Below are positions 32,863 to 44,839 of a DNA stretch of 64,000 nucleotides, one piece after another; within the stretch, counting starts at the first letter, position 1, and every line of letters starts with the position of its first letter. The stretch is taken from NCBI GenBank assembly GCA_033032175.1, contig CM065320.1, positions 10,106,001 through 10,170,000 on the forward strand, read 5' to 3'. This DNA is from Saturnia japonica. Taxonomy: Eukaryota; Arthropoda; Insecta; Lepidoptera; Saturniidae. Under the pieces are notes generated by a model that was not told the DNA's origin, ran no database searches, and worked only from the letters and a program-made list of their open reading frames with translations. A program made the position numbers and the translations under genes.

Positions 32863-35800
32863 CAGTGGCGTAGCTAGCATAGATGGCACCCGGGGCGGAT
32901 TTTATAGGTGTCACCCCAAAACTCAATCGAAACTGTTAAAATAAAAATTGGTTGCCTGTAAAGTCGGTATACGGGCGAAAGTTTTACGTGACAACGACTT
33001 TATGTCTGTCTCTCTCGCTCTTAGGCGGGCTAACCATGCCCGAGTGGAAGGGACGCGTGCCTCTCACTCGCTCTCATTGTGAGCGCATAACGTGAGCGGA
33101 GCGTAACGCAGTTTCTTGAAGTGTCACCCGGCAAACCAATTTATAAGACGTTGTCACGTCAAAAAAAGTTATAATCATTTACGTTTTATTAAAATACGAG
33201 TACCTATTACAAATGTTTGAATATTATGTGAAACAAATTACTTTGTTAAAAATTAAAATTTCTTCCTTCTAGCTTTGACACTAGCGAACTCCGAAATCAC
33301 GTCTTCAAAATTTATGTTTTGTGTTGCTTCATGTTCTATCGTTAAAATACCAAGATTGTTTAATCTGGTTTCAGTCATTGTAGACCGAAAGTAATTTTTA
33401 ATTAATTTTAATTTGTTGAAATTTCTCTCACATGAAGCAACTGATGCACATATTGTTATAAATAACTTTAGTGCGACCGTTAGATTCGGAAGAGATTCTG
33501 TAAAATCCCATTCCACAATAAATTTCAAAAAGTTCAGTGTCACCCAATTAGAGACAGTAATATTAGCCGCTTTTAAATGTCTTCTCAATCTTGGTATTTC
33601 TAAAAGGAGTTCTGTTTCTGATACTTCATCGTAAAGGTTAGTAAATTTTGATATAGCAAATTTTAACTGTTCAGTGTTTGCCGAAAGCAAGGTCTTTGAC
33701 TGCACAACCTCAAACAATCTACGTCTTTAATGGACTTTACTCTTGTTTCGAGTTCAATATTGAATCTGTCAAGACATTCTAACATGTCCTTTTGAAGTTC
33801 CGCTCTAAGTGTAAGTCCAGCATCGCCGGGCGATGCTAACTCACCGGGCATGCGTTTCTTGCGACGAATTCGTCGTTCCATCGAAATGTTGTATTTTTCC
33901 GATTTTTGTACAGCATAATCTATTGCCTCTTCTGCTAGATGCAACCGTTTCTCTCCAATGAATAGAGGAAGTGCTTCTAGTTTTATGATTATTTCATCAA
34001 CACATAAACCTTTACTTTGTAATGCAATCTGAGCATTGTTCACTTCCCTTAGCACATCATTCCAAAAGAAAAGAAAACAAAGAAATGAGAAATTGCACAC
34101 AGCAGGCATAAGATTTTGTGCAGCACCTCTAGTTTCTAAATTTACGTCTTTGTCACATAGTTCCTCAATTGCAGATATTATCCCATCAAAATTTTCAGCC
34201 AATACTTTTACTGCACCATAATGAGCACTCCGGCGCATTGTCGAAAGTCTTTTAACAGATACTTTGCTGTGATTGAGGAGCACTTACCAACGGCTTGTGG
34301 AAGTTGAAAAAAAGTTAAATATTGTTTCCACTGCTCTGAAAAATGTAACACTAGTCACATTTTGTGCGAACGAATGTTGGCCGCATAAATTAATTGAATG
34401 ATCTATACAACCAATAAAAATTGCTTTATTGTTTTTTTTTTTTTATAATAGCTTGCACTCCTCCGTGTATACCACTCATAACTGCGGCATTATCATAACC
34501 TTGAGAACGACACATCATAATATCTAAGCCATCGTTTTCAAGCTTTTTTAGTATTTCAGCGCTTAAATCAGCTGCTTTTCCCCATAAAGGAAAGAATCCT
34601 AAGAATACTTCTTTGACTTCTACTTTTCTATTATTAATTTTTACATAACGAATCACTTCAGACATTTGGTCGAAATGTGAAACGTCAGGTGTGCTATCAA
34701 ACATGATTCCGAAATATTTAGCCGATTTAATTTCGTTGACAAGCTGAAATTTTACATGATTAGCTAAAACATTTATGAACTTATTTTGTATTTCTGGCGA
34801 TAAATATGTTACTTTAGGTGATTTTTCTTGCTCCAAATATAGTATATGTTCTTTGAGTACTGCATCATACTTTGACAGCAGTTTAACTAGTTCTAAGAAA
34901 TTACCTTTATTGGACGACCCTTGGGTTTCATCATGTCCACGAAATGCTAGGTTTTGCTTAGCCAAAAACAATGTTATATCTAATAATCTAGATAAAAGAT
35001 TTTTCCACTTTTGTTTTTCCGTATTCATTAATTGCAAGGTTGCATCATCTATTGTGGTGTGAGATTTTAATCCCATTTCCAAAGTTTTCCACTTTTCGAA
35101 ATTTTCTAAATATTCACATGAAGTTTCATGGTCCAATACTTTAGGATTTATGTTCCACCACTTCTGAAATCCAGTTGTAAATGTTGTTTGTATGTTACTG
35201 ACAGCAAAAACAGTACAGGTTATTTGATATAGGAGAAAATATCATCCATGATCGTAGAATTTTTTCACCACTAGGCATCTGTTTATAAAACCATTCCTGT
35301 GAAAGATGAGGAGAATCACCTTTAATCTTTGAACCATGACGAGATACAGTAGGAAACGGTCCGTCTTTGTTCTGGAAATGTTCACTGCCTTTTTTATTAT
35401 GTCAAAGCGAACATTATCAGGTACCGGTAAACTCCAATGTGAAACATCTCCCAAGTGTTGAACTGATTCTTCGAAGCTAATGCTATCTTATTTTGATTCC
35501 GTCAAGGTCCTGGGTCGCCTTCATTGATTCTGTATTGTCGATGTTGCTATCTGAATGTGAGTCTCCAAGATGTGAATCACAACTTTCGTCAGCAGGAGAC
35601 TCGGGTACTTTACTTCAACTTTGGCCGCTATTTGCTTTTGTGACATATTTGAAAAGAGAACCGGACATGCTCTGAATTTCATCCATTTTAGCCTTTTTGG
35701 CTTTTCTCTGTTGAAACCCGCTTTCTCTTTTCGAAGTATGAATTCCCTGAGGCATATTTCGTTCTGGGTATTCTAAAAAATATTTTTAGTTAGTAATTGA

Positions 35801-37001
35801 TACGTTCATTGTATAAACTAATTATAACAGTAAATAATCACCTACACGTTACGTAACTGGCTTTGTAAAATATATTTTTATATAAATTAACAATTCTGCG
35901 TCTGGGTGTAAATATGTATTTAAGTATTATTAGAAAAATGCTAGTTAAATACTCCACCGTTGATTGTGATATCCATGCGACGAGTGCTCGAGCTACTCAT
36001 CTCGGAGCCAAATCAACGTACGCGAAGTTGTATGATATGATTATCATTACTTTCAATCAAAAATCTAAACTTAATATATTCCGTTTTTGTAAACAAATCC
36101 CATTGCTATTAGATCGGAAAATAATAAGTAAGTAAATAATAAATAAGTATATTATTTACAATTAAACATTATTACCTAAAGTAATATCGTAAAACGTGTA
36201 GAAATATAAATAAAATCTTTTTACGCCAGCAAAGCCTTTAAAACCTATTTTAATAAATAAATACTTTTAGTAGATAGTAATACTTGCCCAGGCTAAACAA
36301 AAAAATATTACTGCAATCCGTCTAAAATACCTTCTGTAGGTACCTATTTATCATTTAGGATGGCTCAATAATATAGTTTTAAAATACACAGTAATTAAAA
36401 TAGAATAAAATAATTGAAAGGTTTTTCAAAATAATCTAAGATACTGCTATTAGATACTAAATGAATTAAAAATGTAAGTATTACCTGTAATAACAAAAAT
36501 GCTTCACTTACCTTGTTTATTTTCTTCAAGAATCGACTATATGAAATCGGGGTTTATGCAAAAATTGTTATTTATAATATCTAATAATGAACAAACACTT
36601 TGCACTAGACGTTCACACGTTCACGTAAGAGAATATTGAAATGAATGCGGTCGGAAACAAAAAAAATGGCCCAATCCACAATACAAGTGACGAGCGCTAT
36701 ATCGAGAGAATCTCCTGACTAGCGTTGGTTATGCGTGAACGGGGTATTAAATTTTGGGGGAATCCCAGATCGATTGACAGTGTGCACATTGTTTTTTTTT
36801 CTAAATATAAATTTATTATGCTCATGGTACGATATCATAGTTACCTAGATAATTATATTAATGGCGGTTATGCTCTCTGCCATAGATTTACAATTTTTTA
36901 AAGGTAGAAAGAACTACAAATGATGGTCATAGTCAGGCTCGGGTGTCACCCCTAAACGGGTGACACCCGGGGCGGGCCGCCCCCCCTTAGCTATGCCACT
37001 G
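32863..37001 (-). mobile_element. hAT-superfamily element, TTF/ZMYM type
   Basis: Inverted ends CAGTGGCGTAGCTAGC (left) and CAGTGGCATAGCTAAGG (complement of the right end). The target duplication is 8 bp, AGTAAAAT (32855-32862) versus AGTATAAT (37002-37009), as expected for hAT. Length is 4139 bp. The interior carries a decayed transposase on the minus strand. Inserted in the Gypsy element. Confidence 0.85.
33253..35755 (-). pseudogene. Decayed hAT transposase (TTF finger, DUF4371, dimerisation domain)
   Basis: Read leftwards: a start at 35755 (MPQGIHTSKRESGFQQ) with a stop soon after; a TTF-type region at 35454-35242 (HWSLPVPDNVRFDIIKK and following, frameshifted); a DUF4371-like core at 35136-34426 (AKYFGIMFDSTPDVSHFDQM; CRSQGYDNAAVMSGIHGGVQ); a middle part at 34283-33663 (RRSAHYGAVKVL); and the C-terminal hAT dimerisation domain at 33717-33253 (CASVASCERNFNKLKLIKNY). 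At least four breaks separate the parts. The same architecture is seen in the ZMYM1-like proteins of many animals. Confidence 0.8.
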
Positions 37002-37134
37002 AGTATAATATATGCTTTTGATTAAAATTGTAATATTTTGTTATCGCGAGATGCGTATACTGCGCTTTATTTAATAATTCGTGTTAATGAAATTCTTTAC
37101 ACAAAACATTGTGATTTGTTAGACAATTATAATT

Positions 37135-37465
37135 CTTCTTCTTCTTCTTCCTAACTTGGCAACCGGTCCTCTTTAATGAAGACCATTACTGCCATTATCG
37201 AGTGAATTATATTGTCATGTATTTTGACGATTCAGTATCCTAACAAGATGGTGGCTCCCTTGTTAGAACTTACTAGGAAGTTTTTGTGGGATCACGGAAT
37301 GAATGCTTTCAGCTTATATTTATAATCCACCTCACTTATGCACAAAAACTAAACTATATCACGCAAAACGCCAACAACTATACACAATATAAGGTCAAAA
37401 ACCTAAGTAAATGAATTAAAAATAAAAACCACAACATGTCACTTCAAAATCCCGCCAAAAACTCC
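37135..37465 (-). mobile_element. (GAA)-tail retroposon family, copy 2, with 13-bp target duplication
   Basis: On the minus strand it begins GGAGTTTTTGGCGGGATTTT and ends with a (GAA)n tail, seen as CTTCTTCTTCTTCTTCC at 37135-37151. The 13-bp direct repeat GACAATTATAATT flanks it at 37122-37134 and 37466-37478. Long duplication plus simple-repeat tail indicates LINE-driven retroposition. No long frame. Confidence 0.85.
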
Positions 37466-37478
37466 GACAATTATAATT

Positions 37479-39150
37479 GTGTGTTTGGAGGAATAGATAG
37501 GTTGCCAGGTACGCACACTCTAATTATAGGTGATTCGATATCTCTTGTTGCGTGTAGTTCACGAAAATACCAACTAAATTAAGACCTAAACTTCAGAAAA
37601 ATTAAACATAATAAAAAGGGTGGATGTACCTACCGACTGGGTATCTAGCATTGTTTTAGTGGAAAAACCAGACAGTAAGCTACGTCTATGCATTAATCCA
37701 CCGCCTTTAAATAAAGCTATAAAAAGAAGTCACTTCCAGTTACCGACACTTGAAGAGGTTACAACTAACTTATCAGGAGCTAAGTTATTTTCTCACCTAG
37801 ACGCGAGCAATTATTTCTTTATGGCAGTCTTAGACGATTATAGTTCGAAGTTATGCACATTCGCGACACCATTTGGTCGATTTAGATTTTTAAGAACGCC
37901 TTTCCGGCTATGTTCGACATCAAAAGTTTTTCACAATGCAATGTACAAAACTTTTAGCATGGGTGGTGTAGAATTATTTATCGACGATTTACTAATATTT
38001 GAAAAAACGAAAGAAGAACATGATGAAATGCTGGAAGGGGTATTGATTCGTGCAGCAAAAAATGGCGTAGGGATTAATAAAAATAAATGTATTGTAAGAC
38101 CCAGGGAAATAAAATACTTAGGTCATATTTTTGATAAGAATGGTATGCAGTATCGTATCAGTAGACGCTAGTTTGCAAGGGTTGGGGACGTGCATTTTAC
38201 AAGGTGATCGGCCCGGCACGTTCTCGGCACGTACCCTTACTTCGCCAGAAACACGCTGGGCTCAAATTGAAAAAGAGATGTTAGCCATTGTGTTCGGCTG
38301 CATAAAGTTTCACCAATATATCTATGGGCATGGCTGTGTCACTGTAGAAAGTGATCATAAACCACTTGAAACTATCTTTAAAAAAGCTTTAAATTAAACT
38401 CCAGCTAGGTTACAGAGAATGTTATTAAGGCTTTCAAAATTTAATTTAAGTATTACATATGTTCCCGGACTGTTCATGTACATAGAGGACACACTTTCAC
38501 GCTCTCCTTCCAGTGATAGCTGTAATGATGATACCCAGAGCAAAATAAATTCACGTAAATTCTTTATATACGATAACGTCAGTTTTGAAGAAGATAAACT
38601 AAAATGAATCAGGGAACAGACAGGTTTGGATAAAGCACTTAGTGGGGTCCATTAAGTATTGTTAAGGAGGCTGGCCACATACAGAGAATATTCTTAAAAG
38701 CGAGACAAAAGCATTTTGGGCAGTAAAAGAAGAATTACATATTATAAATGGAAATATTTTCCGAGGTGATCGAGTGGTCATACCGAAAAATCTTTGGCAA
38801 GGGATTTTACATACAATACATGAAGGGTATTTAGGAATAGAAAAGTGTAAACGTAGAGCGAAAGATGTGATGTGGTGGCCAGGCATGTCATTACAGGTTA
38901 AACGAGTAGTAAGGGCGTGCGACATTTGTTCGGAGCACCAGCCGGTACAGCCACGGGAACCATTTGTCCCGCACGAGCTTCCAGGGAGACCTTGGGAAAA
39001 CATCGCGGCAGATATATTTCAAATAAAATGTAAATACTACTTACTCGTGGTTGATTATTATTCAAAATATGTGGAATTGTACACGTTGTGGGATATAAGA
39101 TATAACACGGTTATTGATAAACTCCAAACTACTGTTGGAAATGTACATTA
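37479..39150 (+). pseudogene. Gypsy pol remnant: reverse transcriptase, RNase H, integrase
   Basis: Reverse transcriptase from about 37620: DWVSSIVLVEKPD, HLDASNYFFM, FATPFGRFRFLRTPF, with the active site FIDDLL. At about 38150 the sequence jumps from LGHIFDKNGM to RNase H (VSVDASLQGLG, FSARTLTSPETRWAQIEKEM, VESDHKPLE), so the thumb and connection are deleted. Stops at 38395 and 38605 follow. The integrase zinc domain comes next (HEGYLGIEKC to CDIC), then the start of the catalytic core (ENIAADIF). Similarity ends at about 39150. Confidence 0.85.
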
Positions 39151-39649
39151 GCTCGCATCGTAAGATAGCCAGATCGCGGGAAGACCTGTGATAGGCGGGC
39201 TAATGGCAGGCGCAATCGTTCTGGGCAGCCGCTGCGCTACCTCGCCCCCTTGTTCTTCTGGCACGTAGGCTAGTCTGCTGCGTGCTTTGGCCGTGAACTC
39301 GCGTTTGTTTGTTTTGTACGCGCTACGTCATTCCGGACGTTCTGCTAGCGTTGAGATATATGTGATTTACGGTGGTTGAAATAATCGAATTTTTCCATTC
39401 ATGTAAAAGAGACCTGGTGTTTCTTTACTGAATTTTTTCGCGTGGCAAAATTGGCAAATGTTATTCATTTTTCCGATTACAACATATTTATGATTGTAAT
39501 ATTTTTTGTCGGTTCGTAGGAGAATGCCTCCTTTGTTACATTATCTTTTAAAATTCTCGATTCTTCAATACTCTTATTTTCTTTTCTTCCTTCGCTTTTT
39601 CTTCTTCTCAGGGTGCTTGCTCATTCTGGTTCGTTGATTTGGGAGGAGT
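39151..39649. other. Sequence right of the Gypsy truncation; unassigned
   Basis: A GC-richer block (39151-39350, CGATCGCGGGA, GGCAGCCGCTGCGCTACCTC) followed by AT/pyrimidine-rich DNA. It may be part of another element. I could not identify it. Confidence 0.3.
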
Positions 39650-39727
39650 TGCTGAAATAGTATCATTTTGGGGAAATGTTTTGGCCGCCATGGGGAAATT
39701 TCGAAAATGCAATCTGGCGACCCTTTT
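39650..39727 (-). repeat. GGGTCGCCAGATTG terminal repeat
   Basis: On the minus strand it reads AAAGGGTCGCCAGATTGCAT and then a GGGGAAA-type interior. It is the partner family of 24615-24750. Confidence 0.45.
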
Positions 39728-40007
39728 TAAGGTTTAGTAGAGTATAGACATGCGCAAATCAGTACTCTAAACATTACCCGCCTGAAATAACGCATTATGC
39801 TTACATGCATACATATAGCCCGCTAACAATTACGTATGTGCTATTGTACTGAATGTTCTGATGTCATAAATAGACCTTTTATTATTGCCTATTTGTATAG
39901 TTTACTTGTACGAGTGACGACACGGCGTTATGAAAACGTAAGCTTTATTCTGCTTTATTGAAAAAGTTGATTTTCCTTCAAACTTAACTATTAGGTTTCT
40001 AATAGTG

Positions 40008-40417
40008 GTGGGCAATTATGAGATATAGTAATGTTATCATTCGATAACAACGATAACTCGAAATATTTTGATTATAGCCGTTAGTAATTAAATTACTAAT
40101 ATTAATAGATTTTTCAATGATGAGTGATCATTCATAATTGAAGTACGATTAGTAATTACTAATGTTAGGTTATTAATATGTAGTTTATCAAATTAGTAAT
40201 TATTGCGACCGAACGACCTTTTTTTAGCTTCCTACTTTACTAACTATACATCAAGGGCTCGATTATGAATAATCATTTTTATTTATAATTCGATTGTGAA
40301 AAATTATTATGAATGAATGGCCAGTATACGTGAGCAATAGCAACATTTTGCCTGTTCATTCGGAGTCACTTCCTCGAAGTGATTCCACAGCTGGCTGCTT
40401 TTTCTCTTAGACGCCAT
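40008..40417 (-). mobile_element. hAT-like remnant with BED-finger start
   Basis: The left end TAGTGGTGGGCAATTATGAG resembles a hAT terminus (CAGTGGTGGGCAA). The subterminal part repeats, in reverse, at 23625-23795. The right portion holds a BED-type finger. The element is internally deleted, and I did not find its right terminus. Confidence 0.5.
40313..40417 (-). pseudogene. BED-type zinc finger fragment of a hAT transposase
   Basis: 34 codons from ATG at 40417: MASKRKSSQLWNHFEEVTPN, then EQAKCCYC, then a stop. The spacing W..F........A.C..C is the first half of a BED finger, and the usual H...H/C half is missing. A broken transposase start, not a working gene. Confidence 0.65.
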
Positions 40418-41153
40418 ACCTAAATCAATTTATTTACACACACTTACAATATTTTATATTATTATATTTACACACACACACACACTTGCAATATTAATAT
40501 ATGTATATAAATATATCTAAATGAATTTATTTACACAAACCTTGGAATATTATTTCTAATTATTCACACTTTAACTCAAGTAACAGATCGAAATTATTTT
40601 TTACAAAAACAGCAGATACTTCACTATTCAACTTTTTATATATATCTCCACTGCATAAATAACCTTGACCGCGTAAACTAATACCTAACACGCTAATGAA
40701 TGCACTATAATTCAAAACATTGAAATAAACGAAAGAAAGCGAAGCAAGTTATGATTTATGAGTTGGGCGGTGTCAAAGAAATGTAAGCTTTATTAGGAAT
40801 GCAATAGAAGCATAACGGAGGCAGAATTCCTGTCAAGCGGCGGACATTCGTTGTCGTTCGCACAATATTACTCGAACCTTTACGATGCTGACCGATTGAC
40901 ACCCAAACATTACAGTACTTAGAACGCGACGGACCTATCCTTTAACCTCTTGCTATGGAACGTCATGCTTAGAGTTATGTGACATGCTAAATTTTGTTGG
41001 GTTAAAGCATAGAATTATGAACTCGGCGTGTTAGAGTATAGAACCAGAACAACGGTCTCGTCTGTCTTACCGAATTGTCGAATTTTTCATGTATGTCTTC
41101 ACGCGTTTCGTCCAGTGCTTATCTCTGTCAAAATAATACTTTTACGAAGCAAA

Positions 41154-41232
41154 ATGTCTAATTGTATTGTGAAAACTTGTAAAAACCATTATAGAAAGAA
41201 AACCTGAAATCCAGTGGTATCTCTTTTCATGT
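41154..41232 (+). pseudogene. THAP-type zinc finger start, interrupted by TGA
   Basis: MSNCIVKTCKNHYRKKT, then TGA at 41205-41207, then NPVVSLFM and a donor-like T|gtaagt at 41233. C-x4-C and the following residues fit the start of a THAP domain. The stop makes it a probable pseudogene. Confidence 0.5.
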
Positions 41233-41528
41233 GTAAGTACTGATGGAATATTATTTTGCGTCAAAATAATTATTAATTAAATGACACGCCGCCATGGCAG
41301 TTCAGTTTACTCAAGACGCTGTAGTGTTGTGCCTACTCTTGTTTGTATCGAGTGACTATTACCGCATTTTATGAATATAGACTAGGTCCTACCTTATTTA
41401 GTTAATATTGTTTCTTTTAAGTATGATTCTAAATATAATTTCTTTCTAAATATTCATTAGTAAAGAATATTAATTTGTCCTATCACAATATTTAGTACCT
41501 AATATCATGTTTTCGATATTGTAATGAT

Positions 41529-42599
41529 TGTTGGCGACAGCGGCGTCGCCTCATACAAGACATAATGAAATAGATTTATATAGAATTATTATATTATATT
41601 ATAGAATATAGAATAGATAAATTATCGAATACAGAATGTTATATATAGAATTACGGAATAAAGAACACATAGATATAGAATATTGACAATAGATATAGAT
41701 ATATAGATTTAGCGTAGAATAGATGATAAGTAGCTATAAGGACATTGAAATAAATATTGTACATAATTGTCTAATTATTCCCCCATAGATTTAAGATAGA
41801 ATAATAATTTATATAAGTACGCGCTCGGCCCGCGTCCCGAAACTATGTAAAGAATGTATCGATCTGTGTTCGGGACCGGGTATTTCGTTTATACGGGCGC
41901 GTAGTATGGATTAAGTATAGAATAAGTTATGTTTATAGATAGGGAATACAATATAGAATAATTAGGCATAAGAAGTTTGTACATAGGTTTAATAATTAAA
42001 TAAATATAGACGGAAAACCGAGCCGACCATAATGAAAATCAAATAGAAATGGAGCACCTTTTGCCCGAGCGCAAGGGGCTCCCTTTACGGTAACGCCGAA
42101 GTCTTCATTTACAATCCCGCGGCGTTGCTGGGCACTAACCGACCGACCTCCGACCGCCTACAAAAGAAGACCATCGACACTAACGCCACTACGGGAATCA
42201 ACGGAACCTGCAACCATCGACACTAGCGCCACTACGGATTTCATCGGAACCTTGCAACCATCGACACTAGCGCCACTACGGATTTCATCGGAACCTAAAA
42301 CTATCGACACTAGCGCCACTACGGGACATATTGAAGACTTGCGGTTACATAGACAGATCGGTCGGCTCGGTTACGTTGTTAGTGCAAGTTTTGTGTTTCA
42401 TTTTCGAGTGAGCTTGTGCGATATCGGACACCTCAGGACCCCGTACCGAGCACTTCGGATCGGCAAGAATAATCGCCACGAGGCGGGCATCCGGCGTCTT
42501 ATAGGATTTTTTAGAAATCCTATAAGATTAACAAACCCGTCCAACCCGGGTTGACGTCACTCGCCCTATCGACGCGTGTGACGTGCTGCGTACCCAACA
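41529..42599. mobile_element. Solo LTR, 1071 bp, with 5-bp target duplication
   Basis: It starts TGTTGGCGACAGCGGCGTCG and ends GCGTACCCAACA, with TGTTGG/CCAACA inverted tips. ATGAT is duplicated at 41524-41528 and 42600-42604. It contains AATAAA signals (near 41996), a GC-rich part and a 43-bp minisatellite. No internal coding region is left, so it arose by LTR-LTR recombination. The family (BEL or Gypsy) is not decided. Confidence 0.8.
42170..42327. repeat. Minisatellite, 43-44-bp unit, 3.7 copies, inside the solo LTR
   Basis: Units starting ACCATCGACACTAGCGCCAC begin at 42170, 42213, 42257 and 42300, each followed by TACGG and, in the first three, a CGGAACC-containing spacer. Confidence 0.85.
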
Positions 42600-42668
42600 A
42601 TGATAATATATGATATTTAAATTATTTGAATTAGTATGAATATAATTTATTTACTTATATATTTTTAG

Positions 42669-43085
42669 AAATTTGAGAAAGATAAAGAAAGATTGAAGAA
42701 AAAGTACAAGAAAATAAAAATGAAATGGATGTTGAAGTCACTGCTTGTTTTTTACCATACATGATTATTGATTCTCCTCGCAAAAAAAAAACTAAAATCA
42801 CGTATAGAATGTTTTGAACGTATATCGCATCAACGTTTATTAAAAATAAAACCCCTACAGTGTCATCAAAGGCGTTTGAAGCGTAAATTATTTCGCATGG
42901 AGGATTTACTTCAAGACTTGAAAAAGAAAGATTTAATGAACAAAACCGATGTCCATATATTAAGCGGAATCAATATCTCAAGTGCTGAAATAATTAAGAG
43001 ACAGTTTATTAAAAGTAAAAATCTTCCCAATGAAAAGAAATACTCGGAAAATCTTAGGAAAATAGACAGACTTACAATAAATTAA
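42669..43085 (+). pseudogene. Coiled-coil part of a THAP-like protein, frameshifted
   Basis: After a clean acceptor (atatttttag|, 42668) the sequence encodes FEKDKERLKKKYKK. The frame that reads the conserved PRKKK stretch ends, and the next part (SRIECFERISHQRLLKIKPL; RRLKRKLFRMEDLLQDLKKK) is in another frame, with the switch at a run of ten A at about 42781. The leucine/lysine heptads and the SAEIIKRQF tail resemble the coiled coil after THAP domains. It may belong with 41154-41232, now separated by the solo LTR. Confidence 0.5.
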
Positions 43086-44839
43086 TTTTATTTGAAGGTT
43101 CTTGAAAAATGTTTTAACTTTTTGTTATCATATATATTATGTATTTAGTGGTTAAGATAATTATGTTGTCATTATTATAATAAACAAGTAAAATAAACAT
43201 TTGTCGAAGTTATTTTTAACACCAACGAATATATCGATACAATGTCCATACCGGCGGGCAACGCACATCACTTTAGAGATAAGGGACAAACCACGCCCTA
43301 CCCCGTGCCTTTCCTTACACCCGCGTAAATTAATCGCATTGTTTCGATACTTAAAACAAGTTTTGCACTCTCTAGGTACAGTGAGCGGACTTTATTACTC
43401 TATGGGTTAAAGGTACTGTTACAGTATTCGGTCGTGACATACTACGCGTAATACATGACTCGCAGTACTTACACATGTCTAGTAGAGTAGTCTGTACATA
43501 GTCAAATATTCTTTTTACGAGTCTGTAGTATATATTCTTTGGATTTGGAGTGAAGTGATTGGTTTCGGAGTGTTCAAGTGTTTGTCCACAATTCACAATG
43601 TTCTCATGAAAAACAGTCTTGACTCTTGGGTGGCTTTTCTTTTCGTGGGTTTTAGCAGTGTTTGAAGTGAATGTAATATTTATAGCATTTTGTATTTTTG
43701 ATTTTTATTTGAGGAATGCAAAATTGTTATTGGGTGTGTGGATTTATTCATGAAAATTTATTTTAACCTTGATATAATTCCAGTATGATTTGGTAAGCGG
43801 ATTTGTAAAATAATAAAATATTCGTTACAGTTCAATATAAGTGTAAACAATTTATCTGTACCATGTTTTTCTTATCATACTTTACATTCATTATTTTATA
43901 ATAATATCTTACATTTATTTGGTAATTATTACCTACTTATATATTTGATTTTTTAAACTTCCAAAATTAAAGTCATCCAGTAGATTCAGAGTATTGACTT
44001 AGATATCATATTATAAAAGTGAAATGAAGTGAATAAATTATAAACAAATGAGTTTCATAAAAGCATAATGATCATTTTGAGCAGTTTTCTTTTTGCGTTA
44101 GTTTATTTAAAGATATGCTTGATATTTCTTTATGATATGCCTAAATTTTATATACCAAAATTATATAAAATTAAATTTTTTGTGTTGTGTTATAGTAAAG
44201 TTAGATTAAACATTGTAACACATTCTTAATTCTAAAAAAAACGCAATGTTCATTATCTATTTTATTTTAATGCCAGATTAATATTAATAAAAATTTAAAG
44301 CTTTTATATATACCTACTTGCTCTTGCTACACTCTGTAGATTAAATATTCTTGTTTCTTTTGTCTAAAACAATTGTTTTATTTTTATTTATGAGTTCATG
44401 TTGTTTGTTTTTATAGTTACAGTTTTATTTATTCAATTGGTTAAAAATATGTTTCCACTAGACTGAGCTATTATGTAATGTTAAGCAAAATGTGATTAAA
44501 GAACAATCAAAATTTCTAAACAATATTTACTCATTATAAATTATGTTATTGATTGTAATTTGCCAGTTAATATTGCCATATGACCCTTGTTAATCAATTT
44601 AATCTGTTAAAAGGGAACTGTTATCTCTATAAATAGCAATATACTTTTCTCAAATTTGTAAATGATGTTAACAAGTATGAATCAAATATTATTTTACTTA
44701 AAATATGGAATAAATTATAAAAGGTTAACAAAGTTTAGGTTAAAATTTCCAAAGTTAAATTTCTTATATTATATTAACCAATGACAAGTTCAAAAAGGTG
44801 AATCATGATTCATTATTTTTTTAAAGTGGCCTTAGTGAT
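43086..44839. other. Intergenic; no gene recognised
   Basis: A slightly GC-richer part at 43200-43330 (CATACCGGCGGGCAACGCAC) has no known protein. The rest, from about 43650, is very AT-rich with nothing identifiable. Confidence 0.4.

Larger units (their letters stand above)
25597..39150 (+). mobile_element. Gypsy (Ty3) retrotransposon carcass broken by three later insertions
   Basis: Pieces of one Gypsy element lie in order on the plus strand: leader and gag start (up to 25944), gag (31764-32862), a short spacer (37002-37134), and reverse transcriptase, RNase H and integrase (37479-39150). They are separated by a BEL element, a hAT element and a retroposon, each bounded by target duplications. 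The gag frame that begins at about 25932 continues in phase across the BEL insertion point. No 3' LTR is found: similarity ends in the integrase at about 39150. Confidence 0.75.

Noticed and set aside
37122..37151. (CTT)n tract as a simple microsatellite
   Set aside because: The flanking 13-bp duplication and the matching family show it is the tail of a reverse-oriented retroposon.
42252..42554. 100-codon plus-strand frame
   Set aside because: Lies wholly in the solo LTR and its first part is the translated minisatellite. No protein features.
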